NCBI GenBank assembly: GCA_037176725.1
Contig: JAZBRS010000020.1
Location: forward strand, 100,892,501-100,956,500
Direction: 5' to 3'
DNA: 64,000 nucleotides
DNA from: Posidonia oceanica
Taxonomy: Eukaryota; Streptophyta; Magnoliopsida; Alismatales; Posidoniaceae
Shown piece by piece: positions 45,108 through 60,231 of this stretch. The translations under genes and the position numbers were made by a program. Numbering within the stretch: position 1 is the stretch's first letter; every line of letters begins with the position of its first letter. The notes below the pieces were generated by a model that worked only from the letters and a program-made list of their open reading frames with translations, had not been told where the DNA came from and searched no databases.

Positions 45108-46463
45108 CTTGTGACAGATTGTTATAACAACTCACAGAGCTCCTTTTCAAAAGAAAACTCCTCACAAGCTACGACTTTTTCCTATATATATTTGGACCTT
45201 CAAAATGAGCAATATCAGATGGTGCCATGTGATCTTGGACTGCCAGTGTTGAAAAAGTAAAAATGCTCCAAATATATGCATCGCCAATTAAGTGATGGCA
45301 TGGCTGTTCACTTCCAATTCACTTCTTTCGAAAATGTTTCACCAAAGTGGTGTCAGGAACTGCATATATCTGCAAATGTACTTCTTCAACCTGTAAGGTA
45401 AAGGGAAGATACTCTTATTTGTTGAAATAAGGTGTTCATTTATTCTTTTAGAATAAGAGGGTGTGAAATCTACTTTCCTTAATAAACTTAAGTTGTTTAA
45501 ATTGGTTGGAAAGATGTTGTTATTGAAATACGATAGCATTGGTCGCCATCAAACTTCTTTGTTATTTTTCAAATGTTTTCTTTTTTTTTTAAACGGTAAT
45601 AGCATTAATATTAAAATCTTAACTATGAAACCACCACCATGTCAAAAAACAAACATAATGTATCATACCCGGAAGGTATTAGAATGATACAGTAAATTGT
45701 AGATACTAATTTATCTTCAAAAAACAGAAAGTACTTAGAGTACTAAAATTAGGAAAATAAAGATTTCCTAAGATAAGAAGCAATACAGCACATTAGACTA
45801 CGCTATCCTCTCATCTACTCCATTCGGCATTTTGATCAATAGGTAAGCCTTGATCTGAGATGGGAGTCAGAATCAAGTCAACAATAGTTTGGCCCAATAA
45901 GCTATTATGAATGTCCTAGTTGACATTATTTTTCAAATGTTTTCTGCTAGATACAATTTGATAAGGGAGGAAAGTGAAGATCAATCTTTACTTGCATTAG
46001 AAATTATCAAAATATCTTACGTGCATTACTGTTTATAACCAATACGAGCACAAGTGGATCATATATGTACGTACATAGGTGTTCCATATCTATATATATT
46101 TTTGAAATAAGGATACAGAACTCATACGAATATAAAGAATACAATGTATGGATATTTAAAAGATGGATATGTATAAAGAAAAATATATTTGTATAATGAT
46201 AACGAATGATACCTTATCAACAAAGGATGATCATATATGTATAATATCATGAAAAAATGAAAAATAATATCGATCATATCTGTATTTATATCTGCTTAAA
46301 ACAATATAAATAATCCATTCCTTTTGAAAATTGTTATGAACAAAGATATGGAATTGTTATCTTGTATCCGTTTACACTCCCAATGAAAAATCATGAGCCG
46401 TTTTAAGCGTAAAGAAATTACAATCTGGAACTGGAACCAAAAAAAAAGGTCAACAGGGAATCT
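45108..46463. repeat. Segment S, copy 2
   Basis: Twin of 641-1,995 with about three substitutions and a longer A run near its right end. Confidence 0.9.
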
Positions 46464-46993
46464 AGAATCTTTCTCATTTCATCCAAATTGGTTATCCCGG
46501 CTGATGGGGTCGGGATGTGTGAATTGAATGATTGGTGGTTGGGCTTCTGATGAGGATAGCTGTTGCAGAAATACTGAGGTGCGACCGGCTCGTGTCGCGG
46601 AGGAGATGCTTGGTGGGGGTGGTAATTCGGCAGAGGCTGGTTGCCAGCTGTCGATGCTTGGAGAAGTGGTTCTTGGTGCCCGTAGGGCAAACCTACTCCT
46701 TCTCTATACTCGCCATGTGGCATTTGGTGTTGTTCTTGGATCAAGGGGTTTGCCCTTGATTTATAAGCTCCGTTGAGCACTGTGCCTTGCCCTTAGTGGT
46801 TCGTGTCCGGCGGTGGGTTGCCATACTGTTCCTGGTATAGTTCGTCAAGTGTGTGGTCCGCAACTGGCCTTCGTTGTCTTTCACTAAGGGAGGGTGGTTG
46901 CTGGAGGTTGTTCTGATACGGCCCCGTGGGGGCTGGTGCCTCTTCGTTCAAGAACTGATACATGGCTTTGTACTGGATTGAGTCTGGATCCAA
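46464..46993 (-). pseudogene. Gypsy-type gag-like frame, copy 2
   Basis: Same frame as 1,996-2,525, with the identical in-frame stop at 46,793 and the same truncation by segment S. Confidence 0.5.
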
Positions 46994-49661
46994 GGCTTCT
47001 CCAATGGTCGGATGGTAGATGTGACTGTAGGCTCTTCTCCTGATACACTTGTTGAGTCTAACCTCTCTCTTTCTGAATGTTCAGCTTCAAAAGTTTGGTT
47101 CAGCATCATAGCAGCTTTATGAATGAAATGATATTCGATTCAGGGTGTAAGACACCTCGAAATGCAGTGTTTAACGTTGGATGCGAGTAGTTCAGGTGTT
47201 CAACACCCTCAGCAGTATTCCTCTTTTTTTTCTGTCTTTCCTTTTCCTCACTATTTTTTTCCCCTCTCTCTTTTTTTTCTGTTTTCTTTTTTCTTTTCTT
47301 TTTTTTCTCTTTTTCTTTGGTTTTCTTTTTTTTTCTTGTTATATAAAGGAAGGATTACAAGTAATTATTAGAGAAAAGAAATTATAGAAGCTTTGCGATT
47401 TAGTACAAATTCCTAAAAAGTAAAAACTGAATAAAAAACTGTAACCATCCTGTTTATAGTTTTTCAATGTTCTACCCTGCAATCAATCTACACAGAGAAG
47501 CTAAAAATAAACAGCCAATTAGAGAATGTGTTAGACGTGGTATCTCCTACGTCTAACGTTAAATGCAGCGATTTCGGCGTCTAACACCTTATTTCAGAGA
47601 ATTACACAGAAACACTTTCAGACAGTGATTAAAGCTTTGATTTATGTTTTCGCTTTGTTATTAGTGTTTTAAACCTGCGTAGCTCTCAAGGTACCTTAAG
47701 GCTTGGGTATGGCTTTTTTTTCCAGGGATTTCTATGGATCCTCACAAAATGGGTAAAATTTTTCTTTTTTTTTCTTTGGTACTATCTCCTATCTCAACTC
47801 CTGAGGATGTTAGAAAAAGCCCGAATACACTTAGGTCCCTACCCCGTAGAGGTAGAGCCTAGCGTACTCAGGATTGATCAGGTCCCTCGCGTATCAATCA
47901 CAACAAACATAAACAAACCACCGAAGGGGGGAGGAAGAATGCAAATCTAGACTTGGGGTTCTAACTTACTTTCACATGGAGCAAGGGTAAGAAGAGTGCC
48001 CCTTGTGGAAGCAAGTGACAACACAAACACCTTTCTTAAGTCCTTTGCAACAGGGGTGCTCAGGATTTAAGTGGTTATTTTGTGTAATCCAAGACAAGAC
48101 TCAATCAAATTAGTTCCCTAAATAGGGCCATGCAAGTCATACAGAAAAATTCGATTTTTTTAATTTGGTTTTTTTTTGCAAAGCACCCAAAAGGAAATGA
48201 GGTTCTTGTCCCTACGGCAAAGTCGATCACCTCACACCTCAACCTTTGGGCTAGTTATGAAAAGAAAACAAAGAAAAATGTTAAAACAGCAAGGCTCCTA
48301 TTCAGTGGTCGTTAGACGCTGCTACTGGAGCGTCTAATGTTAAACGCTCCAGATTACATGTATAACGTACTGACAGAGTTTTTTACAGAAAATCAGTGGC
48401 TTTTATGAACCACCTCCACTCCCGAGAATCACAGAGAAAAAGGGAGGTGGTTTTAGTTATTTGGATGTGAAAAAAAAACGAGAAGGGTCACGGTGCCTCA
48501 AGACACTACGAGGAATTTCATCGCTACCTTAAAACTTATGAAAGAAAATTAAAAACTAGAAATGAAGATAACAAGGGAGAAGAAGAAGAAGAAGAAATTA
48601 CTCACCTTGCACGGGGGCACTTCTAGCTGTCCCACCATGATCGCCAATCTGTGGATACGGGGTTTTGTTAGAGGAGAAGATGGGTTTGCTCTTCATTGGC
48701 CTTCTCGGAGTCCCCTTTTGCTTGTATCCGATTTCGACACTTCACGTGTATCGAAACTAGTGTGATCGCCATTCTCGATTTACTTGCGCTGGCCCTCGAG
48801 ACGCCTTGGGAGATGTGATGTGTGTTGCGGGTTCAACTACCTTGGGACAACGCCAGCGTTGCCCAAGGGTGCCCGTGCTTGGTGAGTCACTTCTTCTTCT
48901 TCTTTTCCTTGCAAAACAGATTTAGAGATGTGGATTAAATATAGTGTAGTAAGTGATCAAAGTTAAACAGAAAATGATATAAAAATAAACAAAGAAAAAT
49001 ACCTACTTGAGTGGTTTTATCTCCCCGGTTGCAACTATGTATGAATGCCTAGCTACAACAATATATGAAATGAAATGCGATTTGCAAAAATAAAAAGAAA
49101 ATCCCTTTTGTTTATTTAAGAAATGCAATATGCCGTTGGCGTGGTTGGAGATGGAAGAAGACTCAAGCTCTCTCAAAACACTTTCTCAACATAATTTTTC
49201 TTAAGATTCTGGCTCAAAACTCTTTCAATTTTCTCTCAAAAATTCCTCTAAAATTTCCTCCTCCACTTAAATTCGTTTCTTTTCTGGTCCCCTTAGCTGT
49301 GGGGGTACCCCTACTTTTATAGACGTAGGGGAGGAACAGATATAGATTAAATGGCCAAACCAGCAAACTTTCCAATTCAGAGGTGTTATAAGCTAGAATC
49401 CCAACGTATAACGTTATAAGCTGGAATCCCAGCGTATAACGTTATAAGTTGGAATTCCAGCGTACAACTGCTAGGATAAAGGAATATTCCCCTAATAAAG
49501 ATTGATTAAGAGTCATTAAACCAGTTTTAATTGCCTTGACTGGTCAACAGACTCTAAAGAAGGTAAAAATACGGATTTCGTATTTGGCCAAATAAGGAAA
49601 GTTTGTGTCTGACACAGGGCTTCAACGTTTGACGCTGGAAATCCAGTGTCTTATCCTATAG
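46994..49661 (-). mobile_element. Gypsy-like leader/LTR region, copy 2
   Basis: Twin of 2,526-5,190. Differences include a missing G and c-to-a changes near 48,660, a lost 4-base piece near 47,850, and homopolymer length changes. Confidence 0.45.
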
Positions 49662-51703
49662 AGTTACTCGAGATTTTTAGGGTGAAGCTGTTCACACAGC
49701 TGTTTATCTCATTAATCACATCTCCTTCTCTGTCATCTCTGGTATGTTACCATATGAGCGCTTGTTTTCTTATGTCCCTAATTATAATGAATTACGCATC
49801 TTTGGTTTTACTTGTTTTGTTCTTCTTCCTAAAAGAAAACGTGACAAACTTGGGAAACACACGGCTCTTTGTGTTTTTCTAGGCTATGGTACCAAACGAA
49901 AGGGTTATCGGTGCTTTGATCTAGAAACAAATCAACTTCATATCTCTCATCATGTCACCTTTTGGGAACATATTCGCTTTTCTTCTCTCTCTCAATCTCC
50001 ACCTTTGATGCCTGTTCTTGATCTCTTTGATGAACCTAGTTGTGATACTTTAATGATAGAAATTCCTACAGCAACGTCGGTCCCAGCTAGTTCAAAACAC
50101 GACTGTGATCCTCCACCATGACGCAACCCGGAACGTACTCGCACTATTCCTTCCCGCTTTTAGGATTATTGCCTTCTTTCTAAACACTCATTTTAGGGAT
50201 CCAGAACCTTTCGTGAGGCATCTTGTGACCCCTTGTGGCAACAGGCAATGCAAGAAGAATTACCAACTCTTCAAAGCACTCATACTTGGGACCTTGCAAC
50301 ACTTCCTCCTAACAAACCTCTTGTTGACTGCAAATGGATCTATAAAATCAATACCAAGGCTGATGGATCTATTTAATGCTACAAGGCTCATCTTGTGGCT
50401 AAAGGCTTCACTCAGGAGTATGGCATTGACTACGACGAAACCTTTGCTTCTATTGTTCGTATGACTACTGTCCGCTCTCTCATTACTGTAGCTACTCTCA
50501 GACATTGTTCAGTACATTCAATGGATGTTAAGAATGCCATTTTAAATGGAGAATTACATGAGGAAGTTTACATGCAACCTCCCCCTGGACTTCCACATGA
50601 GCCTGGTCAGGTTTACCTTCTTTGAAAAGCTCTATATGGTCTTAAACAAGCTCCTCAATCTTGGTTTGAGAATTTTTGTTCTATTATGATGGCCATTGGT
50701 TCTAGGCAAAGTCCATATGACTCTGCTCTGTTCATCCTCTCCTCACCGTGAGGTCTGGTTCTTCTTCTACTGTATGTTGATGATATGGTTATCACTGGCT
50801 CAGATATCGTCGGAATTAAGGAAACTCAACTTTGTCTACAGCGCAACTTCAAAATGAAGGACCTTGGACACTTGCATTATTTGATTGGCAGTAAAATCCA
50901 ATCTGATTCATCTGGCTATTCTCTCTCTCAAGCTACATATGCTTCAGACATCATCCATCGATCTGGTATTAGTGATGACATCATTGAGCTCACTCCTCTT
51001 CAACCCAACACCGATGTCTAACCTTTAGATGGTAGCCTCTTACCAAATCCCACTCTTTATAGAAAGCTAGTTGGTAGTTTGAATTACATCACTATCACCC
51101 GCCCTGATATCAGTCACGCTGTGCATATTGTTAGCCAATTCAAGTCTGCTCTGTGAACAATCCACTTTGCCTCCATTCTTCACATTCTTCGATACCTGAA
51201 AGGCTCTATTAATCAAGGATTACACTTTTCCTCTACCTGTGATGTTGATTATGCGGGTGATAGTATTGATCGTTGTTCAACAATAGGTTGGGCTATTTTT
51301 CTTGGTGATTCTCTAATCTCTTGGAAAAGCAAAAAGCAAAAGGCTGTTTCACGCTCTTCAACTGAAGTTGAATATCGTGCTTCAGCCCATACTATAGCTA
51401 AACTTATTTGGCTCTTGTCACTTCTTCAGGATATGGGGATTCATTACTATTACTGATAGTACTACACTCCTTTCTGATAGCAACAGCGCAATTCAGATAG
51501 CACACAATAATGTTTTTCACGAGCGGACAAAGTATAATGAGGTGGATTGTCTTGTTATTCGTGATCATGTGCAACGAAAGACAACCACCTTTAAGCATCT
51601 ATCTTCCAAAGATCAAGTAGCCGATTTCTTCGCCAAGTTTCATCATCTGCCTCATTTCAAAATTCGCAAATCCAAACTTCATATGCTTCCTAAAGCCTCT
51701 TGA
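49662..51703 (+). pseudogene. Copia A pol remnant, copy 2
   Basis: Twin of 5,191-7,232 with the same truncation at the integrase C-terminus and the same stops. It retains the RT word LLYVDDM near 50,771 and RNase H. Confidence 0.93.
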
Positions 51704-52569
51704 GTTTGAGGGTTGTGGGGGGACGGGGGGGTGGTTAAATTACTACCTGTCACCCTTAATAGGTACGATTATGCTGTCATTAGCTTGCATCTATAATAGG
51801 AATCACTAGGCTGTATGATTTCATTCATTGTATATACTTTTCTATTATGTATGTATAGGGGTGAATCTCCCTTGTAATGAACACATAAAAGTATTACCTG
51901 CTTGTCCAAGAAAATCATGTAGATAGAAATAAGCAATCTAGAAAGCATAGAGGATTGGGTCCTCAAGCCCTTTTTTTTTTTTTTGAAATGGATTGGGACT
52001 TCTTGCTTGGATGCATGCATGTGTGTACGATAGTATGAGGCAGAATGCAGCATCATCAAATGGGAGACCTTTGACTGCCACATGGGAAAAGCAAAAGAAA
52101 AAAAGGTAGAAAGAAAGGAAGAGTGATGGTCAGAAACGATTGGTTCAGCCAAACAGCAAACGACCAATCTCACGTAAGACTATTCCTTCATGAATGACGT
52201 AGCTACATTGACGTCATTGCCTCCCATAACCCTAACGTCAGCGAATTCCTTTTGGTCCATGCATGCTAGCTGTATTTTGTCAATGTTTCTCGCAGTGCCA
52301 TTACAATACGTGGTACTGTTTGTTCCTTTTATTTAGAAAAGTCTGATGCTGCTGCTAAACCTACGTAGAAGATAAGGGACATGAATGATTTTTATAAGAG
52401 CAGCCGCACATGTCAGTGAGTAATGTCCGATTACCACGACATGAAATGGGATCAAAGCCTAACCGAGCGAAGACCAACCCTTCACCGTAAATATATGGTT
52501 TTTATTTAAATATATGGTTGTGTGTATGAATTAATTTCAAAAATAACGGTATAACGTTGATAAATTCTA
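51704..52569 (+). mobile_element. Copia A polypurine tract/3' LTR region, copy 2
   Basis: Twin of 7,233-8,098; G-rich tract then tggttaaattac at 51,732. Confidence 0.5.
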
Positions 52570-52902
52570 ATGCACTCCAGGTCAGACTTTGTTTGGAACT
52601 TGGTAAAGATATCTGATGATTTACTTCACAAATATGGTCTCTGGTTCAACTCCAGCCAAGGATTAAATGAGTGCAAGGCAACTTGATTTTGGCTTGCAGA
52701 GCCGACCTGGGAGGTGGAATATCTGGGTCATGTCACCTTACAAGAGGGAGTCTCAGTTAATCCAAGGAAGATTTTGTGTGCTATGGAGTGGCCGAGGCCA
52801 ACTACACCCAAGGCATTGAGGGGATTTCTAGGGTTAACTGGTTATCTGACAAGTACAATCAAACTCCAACATAGGTCAATTAAACTCCGAAGGTGTGTTT
52901 AG
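52570..52902 (+). pseudogene. Gypsy RT fragment, copy 2, with extra stop
   Basis: Twin of 8,099-8,431. A G-to-T change gives TGA near 52,685 ('caacttgattttgg'), so only the last 62 codons (YLGHV...GFLGLTGY) remain open. Confidence 0.85.
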
Positions 52903-53835
52903 ACTCCTAAAACGTCAAGTTAAACACTAACGATGCCAGATCAAACCCTAGCAATGCTTGATCGAGGTTTAACGGGGCTAGTTCGCACTCTGACTATTCG
53001 ACAACATCCATCCAAAATTAAGCAACAACCTGTTCTAATAGACACACTACTGCTTCTACTGTTCTCAAAACCTTTTAGATGTGCGGTCTATCCTCTTCTT
53101 CATCCCTATACAAAACTTTGTTTTACATCTCCTCGATGTGTCTTTCTGAATTTGTACCTTTACTCATATGGGATGCCATTGCCATCCTATTGCCTCTAAA
53201 GCATCATTTACTACCATGCCCAGGTACTTCTTCTGATATCATAACGGGCCTTGACATTCCCAGCCCATCTTCTTCAGAGCCCGACCCCTTAAACCCATCC
53301 GGAAATTCCCAATTCCCTGGTCGTCCAATTTCCCCACGCAATGAATTTATTGCCGTCGACCAAACACGTTCTATTAATTGAGATCAATACGAATGATCTG
53401 AAGTGCTTCGACACTACATTAAGCGTTTTACAGCCTATTAGATCTTCCCTAAAATGTTAAGGTCCGCTATCTATTTGGTTTTTCTTTGTTAAACAGAAAG
53501 AGAGAGAGAGAAAGGAGAGGTCTAATGTTAACTAATAGGATAAATCCCATTTAGTCACTTGTGATTTGATTATGGTGTTTCAAGACTCGTTAGAGAGCCG
53601 ACTTTATTATCTACTATTTTTGCATTCAATATTTTTGTTAGATATGTGCTGATTTTATTGTCTAATTCTTCCATAAGTCAATATTACCGTATAGTTGTTA
53701 AGTGCATTGCATGTTTATATTTATTGTCAGTAGCTAAACGAATCTGTACCTTGCTTTAGTTGTTGTCTTTAGAGAAGAGTTTGATGAACTGAATATTCAT
53801 TGAATTAGTATGTGTAGTAATCCCAATCGGAATCA
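52903..53835. other. Unassigned, possible copia-like remnant, copy 2
   Basis: Twin of 8,432-9,364; nothing further recognised. Confidence 0.3.
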
Positions 53836-56800
53836 GGCTTACTATTAGCGGCGATTTGATCCGAGGAAGAGGCTCAACTCGAAAACACTTAAAATCGAGG
53901 AGAAAAGAGGAAGATAAGACAAATCAGAGTCGCCACCAAGTCTATTAACGGAAGACGAGGAAAACCGGGGGAAATGCGTGGATTAACACGCAAAACCAAG
54001 CAAGAAATGCAAAACAAAGCAATGCAAAGGAAAACAAGTGCAAATGAATGCAAATGAGATGACTCATGCCTAGGATAAGGGCGATATGGTCATTGCGGGC
54101 CAAGAGAGGGCAAGGACTCCTGTTACGTGCGGGGAAGGTGTTAGGCACCCCCGACACGTCCGAGAATCGGTCTTTCTAGGCTTACGCTCGCATACACAGG
54201 AAAATGCAGATTTGAATGCCTATGTGCCTATGAATGCCTAAATGAATGCTCAAGGTGTGCTCTAAGTGGAAGGATGCAAAGCAAGGAAGTAAACGTGCTC
54301 TCTAAGTGCTCAGCTACGCTGTCTGTGTTCCGAACCAGGCGGAACCCAGCTCGTGAGAACTCCAGGCAGTAAGCATCACAACCCTATATGCAAATGCAAG
54401 CGAAAAAGCAAAACAACGGCAAAACCATGCAATGCGATCGACATGCAAGGGAAAACGGCGTAAAACGCACAAAACAAGGCAAGAAGCAAGAACGGCACGC
54501 AAAAACGGGCGAAAAGCAAGACGGCACGCAAAACGGTGCAAAAGAAGGAGAGCGGCATGCAAAACGATGCAAAAGAAGAGGCGAGCATGCAAAACGGCGC
54601 AAAAGCAAAGCAGGCACGCAAAACGGTGCCAAAACAAAGCAGGCACGCAAAACGGTGCCAAAAGCGGCGAGATAAAACTTCGGGAAAGCCATGCGAATGC
54701 AAATGCAAGAAGAAAGATTAGAAGGAGCAAAAGGAGGGGTAAAACGGCACGTGTGTGAGAACAGGCACCGTTCGGGGCCACACAGAGTAGGTGTGAAGAC
54801 CTACCAGAGGGGAGAGTGAGCAAACGGAGGGATTACCACTTCTTTGTGACCGTTTCCCACTAAACTGCTCCACGATCTATCTCGCATGCTGCCCAAAGCT
54901 CGCGATGCGATCGGATCGTGGAAAAGGGGGAAGGAAGTCGCATTAAGTAGTGAATCCAGGGAAAACACAACACAAAACACCCAAGAGTACGTGAAACGGG
55001 GATCTGAGTTGATAGACAGGAAGGGGAGGTCCTATTCTACATGCTCAAAGAGACGGAAAGCGAAAACAAAGCAAATTATGCAAATGATATGCAAATGAAT
55101 GCAATGCAGGGGTTCAGGAGGACATACCTGGAAATCCTGGAGCCTGATCTGAAATCCACTTGGTCCATGCTGAAGAACGCTTCGCCGCGGTCGTCTGGGT
55201 AGCTTGTTTGAGAAGATCCAACGGCCGGATTGGAAGATATCGCAACTTCAAGGCAGAGGACCAGAACAGGGGAGAAGAACAGATCTAAGTGTTCAGGAGG
55301 TCCTAGGGGTGTGCAAAAGGGTCCTCCCAGGTGAAAGGGAGCTAAGGGGGCTTTAGTGTGTGCAAAAGATGCTAAATGCAAGACTATATGAATGCAAATG
55401 CATGCAGGGAGCAAAAAAAGACAAGAAGGGAGATTTTTAGAAAAACTGGGATTCAAATGCTATTTTTTTAAAAAGGTGGGGGTTTTAATGCAAAAGTCTA
55501 AAAAAACATGGGGCTTTCAGGCAGGTTTTGAAAACAGGAGGAGGCAGAGGGCAATTTTGCAAAAGATAGGGCTTTTAGAATGCAACTTTGAAAGAGGGTA
55601 TGCATCAGGGGAGTTTTGAAAGCAATGGCAAATCAGAGTGCAATTTTGGAAACATCAAGGGCTAAAATGCAATTTTTCCAGAAAACAGGGTTCTGGGGAG
55701 TCCGGGAATGCAAGTGGAGGGTCTACATGCAATTTTTGCAATCTTGGGAGCTAAAATGCAAATTTGAGGGCAAAATAGGCATTTTACATGATTTTAAAGG
55801 GATGCAAAGGACCTATGTGTCATTTTGAAATCATGCAGGGTCAAAAATGCAATTTAATAAGCAAAATATGCACTGAAAACACTGACTGGACTGACAGGCA
55901 ATTTTCACAAAATGTAGGGTTGAAATGCATTGCAATAAGCTAAATATGCATGCAGAAGACTACTGTGCATTTAAAAAGAACCTATATGCAAAAATCAGAA
56001 AACAGAGGGAAGAAAATGCAATGCAACAAGCAAAAATGGAAAATAAAACCTAAGTTCTACAGTGCAGAGGACTAGAATGCAAAAAATGAGAAAAAACAGG
56101 AACACAGAATGCAATATTATAAGGCAAAATTAACACATTAAAATTAAATACACTACTGCAGGACTCAGATGCAAAAATGAAAAACAGAAGGGCTAAACTT
56201 AAACTTTTTATAACTAGAAAGCACAATAAATGGACTAAACTGCAAATACTAAAAACCATAAACAGATCATGCAATTTAATATGATTTCCATTCAAAATAA
56301 CAGCAGATTAAATGAAATAAGGACTGGAATGTAAAATGACAGAAACTAAGACCAGATATGCAATATTTACCATAAAACTAAGCTAATGCAAAAATAAATG
56401 CACAGTAGACGGCCGACGGCCGTGGGCACTGTAGCAGCAAGCTGCCAGCGCCCGCGACCGCCGGCACAGGGATGCTGGAGGCGTGCAGACCGGCGGGAGA
56501 GCTGCTCCTGCTCCGGGCGGAGGTCGGGCGACGATCGGCGGAGGTCGACGCGTCCTGGAACGGACTAGAGCGGTCGCCGGAGTTCCACAGAGTTTCAGAA
56601 GGTTCGTCCGGTCGATCGACGCAGCGACGCTGCGTTCTGAGGGCCGGAGAACACTCCTGAGGTTCGTGCAGACCTGAGGGGATTGCTGGAGGCGCGTTCC
56701 GCTAGCCGGAGCGACGTGAAGACCGGGAGAGCTCGCCGAAGAAGACGATCTGACCGGAGCTGGTAATCGGAGCAGGAGGGCCGGAATCCTATTTCTAAGG

Positions 56801-59730
56801 GGCGGACAAGCAGCACGGGAAGAAAAGAAGACTAAGGGAGTAAAGAATCACCTGAGCCCGCGTCTGAGTCGTCCTCCCGACGTCGATGGCTTCAACAGTC
56901 GTCGGCGGAGGTCGTCCGGTCGCTGCGGGCGTCGTCAGCCGCTCGCGAAGGCTGGAGCTGCTTCAGAACGTTCCTCCGGTGCTTCCCAGACGATCGGATG
57001 GAAGCTTCAGAGCTCAAGCGGCGATTCGGCACTTTGTGGGTTCAGACAGATGGCCGGAGGTCGGAGGGGTTGTTCGCTGCACGTCGGACTGGATGGGACC
57101 CTCCGGGAGGTTGCTGGAGGTCCGGTGAGTGGTTCTGGATGATTGGATTATGGTTCTGGAGAGTGTAGAGGGAGATTGAAGGCTGGTCTGATTTCTGGTC
57201 CGAAGGAGGGGTAAGTATTTGTGGTGAAGATTTCGGTCTGTGATGGAGGAGAAGGCTGAAGGCTAGGTGTTTCGGGAAGGTGGAGTTCAGGCGAATATTT
57301 GGGGAAGGTTTGGGAAGATGCGGTGGACTGTGGTGAAGGTAATTTCAGGAGGGATTGGAGTTGGCTTGCAGTTAGCTTCAGGTGGTGTTCAGAGGATGTT
57401 TCAGTGGTTTCGTGTGGTGGAAAGGCAGGGAAATGGTGAGGGAAGAATGCAGGGTTGCTGGGTGAGTTTGGGGGATCAATTGGAGAGGGATGAAGGCTGG
57501 GAAAGGGTTTGTTTTACTGGAAAATGAAGAAGGTGGTTTGCTGTGGATTTCAGGGGGAAAAGGAGAAGAACTTGGGTGGAGGATGCTGGGGAATTGGAGG
57601 GCTCTCTCTGGGATGCCAAGAACTCCCTCAGACACTCTCTTCTTGCTCTCTCTTCTCTGGAATTGGATGGTGAAGAGGAAGAAGGACGAATGGTCTCTCA
57701 GGTGGAGGAAGTTGGATTCTGGAATTGGTCTCTGGTTCGCTCTCTCAGGTCTGCTCTCTCTAGGTTTGGCTGCTGGTGATCTGCTGGTTGCTAACCGATG
57801 GGAATTGAAGGATGAACGGGAGGTTTTTATCTGGAGGAGGCTGGCTGCTGGCGCGCTGGAAGTTTTTGAATTCAACCGACGACACTGCAGCAGACGCGAG
57901 ACGGCGAGGCGACCGGCATTCAATGCCTCTCGGAAAAGGTGCTGAGATAGAGGAGAGGCGGCGAGCTGCTGTAGGTTGATAAGATAGAGGCTTGAATTTC
58001 AAACGATGGAGGGAGCACTGCAGCTGGCCGCCCGCGGGAGAAAACGGTGGAAAGCGCAGAAGGCTGAAGGAAGAAGAAGGAGGAGAAGGCCAGGCTACGG
58101 GCCGAAAAAAGAAAAAGGAAATAGAGAAGAAAGGGCGAGACGGGCCGATGGGCCCAGTAAGGAAGAAAAAAGAAAGAAAATGAGGAAGGAAGAAAGAAAG
58201 AAAGAGAGGAAAAAGAAAGCAAATAAAATTAGGAAAAAATAAATTAAAAATAAGTAAAAATATTAGGGTGTTGTGTTGTGAGTTAGGATTTTAATTAGAT
58301 TTTTTAACGACTGTTTTGGGTTAATTAGTGTGTTTTGGGCTTGATTAGGGTTTTAGGGTTTTGTTTTGTTCTTAATTTGTTTTCCATTTGATTAAGTGTT
58401 TGTTAAATCTTTTAAATTGTTTTGTTAATTGTGTTTTTCTTGTTAAGTATTTTAGGATGTTAATTAGGATTTTTAGGATTTATTTTTAGGTTAATTAGGA
58501 TGTGTTTTGGGCTTTCAGTTTTAGTCTTTTAGGTTTTTTTTTTTCCTTAAGTCTTTTGAATTAGGTTTTTGATTTTTATTTGTTGATTTTTCTTGATGTT
58601 TTTTGATTGGGTTTCTCTGGTTTGATGGAGTGTTTTTTAAGTCTTTTTAATGTGTTTTTTATTTTCTTTTCAAATAAGTTCTTAGGTTGTTTTTTCTTAG
58701 GTTTGCTAAGTTAGGCTTTTTTCTTTCATTAATTACTTATCTTAGTGTTTTAATTGTTTTACTTCTTTTTAGGGTTTGTTTTTTAATTCTTTTGATAGGG
58801 TTTTCACTTTTGGTGGGTTTTGATTTTATTTTAGTTTTTTCCTTGATTTTTCAGTATTTTCTTTTAGTTTGTTTTGCATTTTTTATTTGCATGCTTGATT
58901 TCCTTTTTAGCTTGATTTAGTTAGGTCCAAGTTTTTTAATTGTTTGTTTAACGTTTTTTAATTATTTTTCTTAGAGTTCTGATTTGTTTCTCTTATGTTT
59001 TAGAGTTTTACAGATTTTTAGGGGTTTTTATGGATTTTAGCAAAAGAAAGAAAAGGAAAAGAGAAGGAGGAAGGAAATGGGAAAAGGGGGAAATAAAAGG
59101 GAAAGAGATGAGTTGGAAGGAAATGATTTTTTTAAAATTCAGGGAAAATGTTAAAAATAAAGTAAAAATAGGAATAAGATAGAGAAGGGATAGAGGCACA
59201 AAGAGGGCCCATAGCCAAGCAAGAAAAGGAGCAAGAGGGTGATGAAATGAGAGATGATAATTAGGAGAGAGAGAGGAGAGAGAAAATGATAATCCCAGAT
59301 AGAGAAAAGGATAATTAGGGCAAATGGAAGGCTTAGAGGTCTTGGAATGGGATGAAACTTGGGGAGTGGGTAGTCTAGGGTTTGAAGAGCTGGGTTTGAA
59401 GTTTTGGTTTGGTTTCAAGAAGGTTTTGGAGGGGTTTTAAGGTGTAGAAAAAGGGTAGTTTTACCTAGGCTTCTCTAGGGTTTTTGGGAATGGTTTAGGT
59501 TTGAAAGTTTCTAAGTTCTTGGGTAGGTTTGATAAGTGGGTGTTGGTGGGTTTTCCTATGGATTTTGGTCAGGTTTTGAGCTTGGGAAGAGGGGTAAAGG
59601 CTTAGGTCAAGTTGGGCTTGTTTTGAAGGGTAAAGAAGAGGGTTAGGGTTTGGTTTTAGGTTAGGGTTTGAGTCTAGCAATCACTAGGAGGGCCCCAATC
59701 GATCCAGCCTGTCAAAATGGGGTGTCAACA
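53836..59730 (-). mobile_element. Long Ogre/Tat-type LTR, copy 2
   Basis: Twin of 9,365-15,257; the minus-strand TGTTGACACC start is at 59,730. The 30-bp minisatellite is at about 54,493-54,661 with the same number of units. Together with 40,734-45,107 it forms a large divergent inverted pair across the copy boundary. Confidence 0.72.
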
Positions 59731-60231
59731 GTATGTTTACATCTAGAGTATCTTTTGGATTGGCATAGAGAAATATTGGATCAAAGTTGTATAAGAATCC
59801 TCTAAGCATATGTAATAATTTGATAGTGATATTGGTGAGATTTCTAAGAGTTAAGGAAGTTGTGTGTGCAAATGGAATTTAAATTAAAAATAAAATATGG
59901 TATTTTACAGTTAGCCTTATGTGAGGTTAATAATTTTAGAGGAAAACCTAAAATGTTGAGGATGGTATTCTACAAGAACTTCAAATATAATAACCATTAT
60001 ATAATAATAAACCACTATAGACACCTAGATGTTCATCTATTTTAGCTTGCAAATTGTTTTGGAATTGTATGATTAAGATGTTCTTATTTCTTGTACGATT
60101 GTAAATGTGATATTGAATATTGAAATATAAGAGAAGCATTTGATATTCTCTTGTGGGAATGCTTTTTTTTATGTTATATTGTGTATGTATAAGAAATAGA
60201 CACATGTATTAATTGATGTGTACACGAGCTA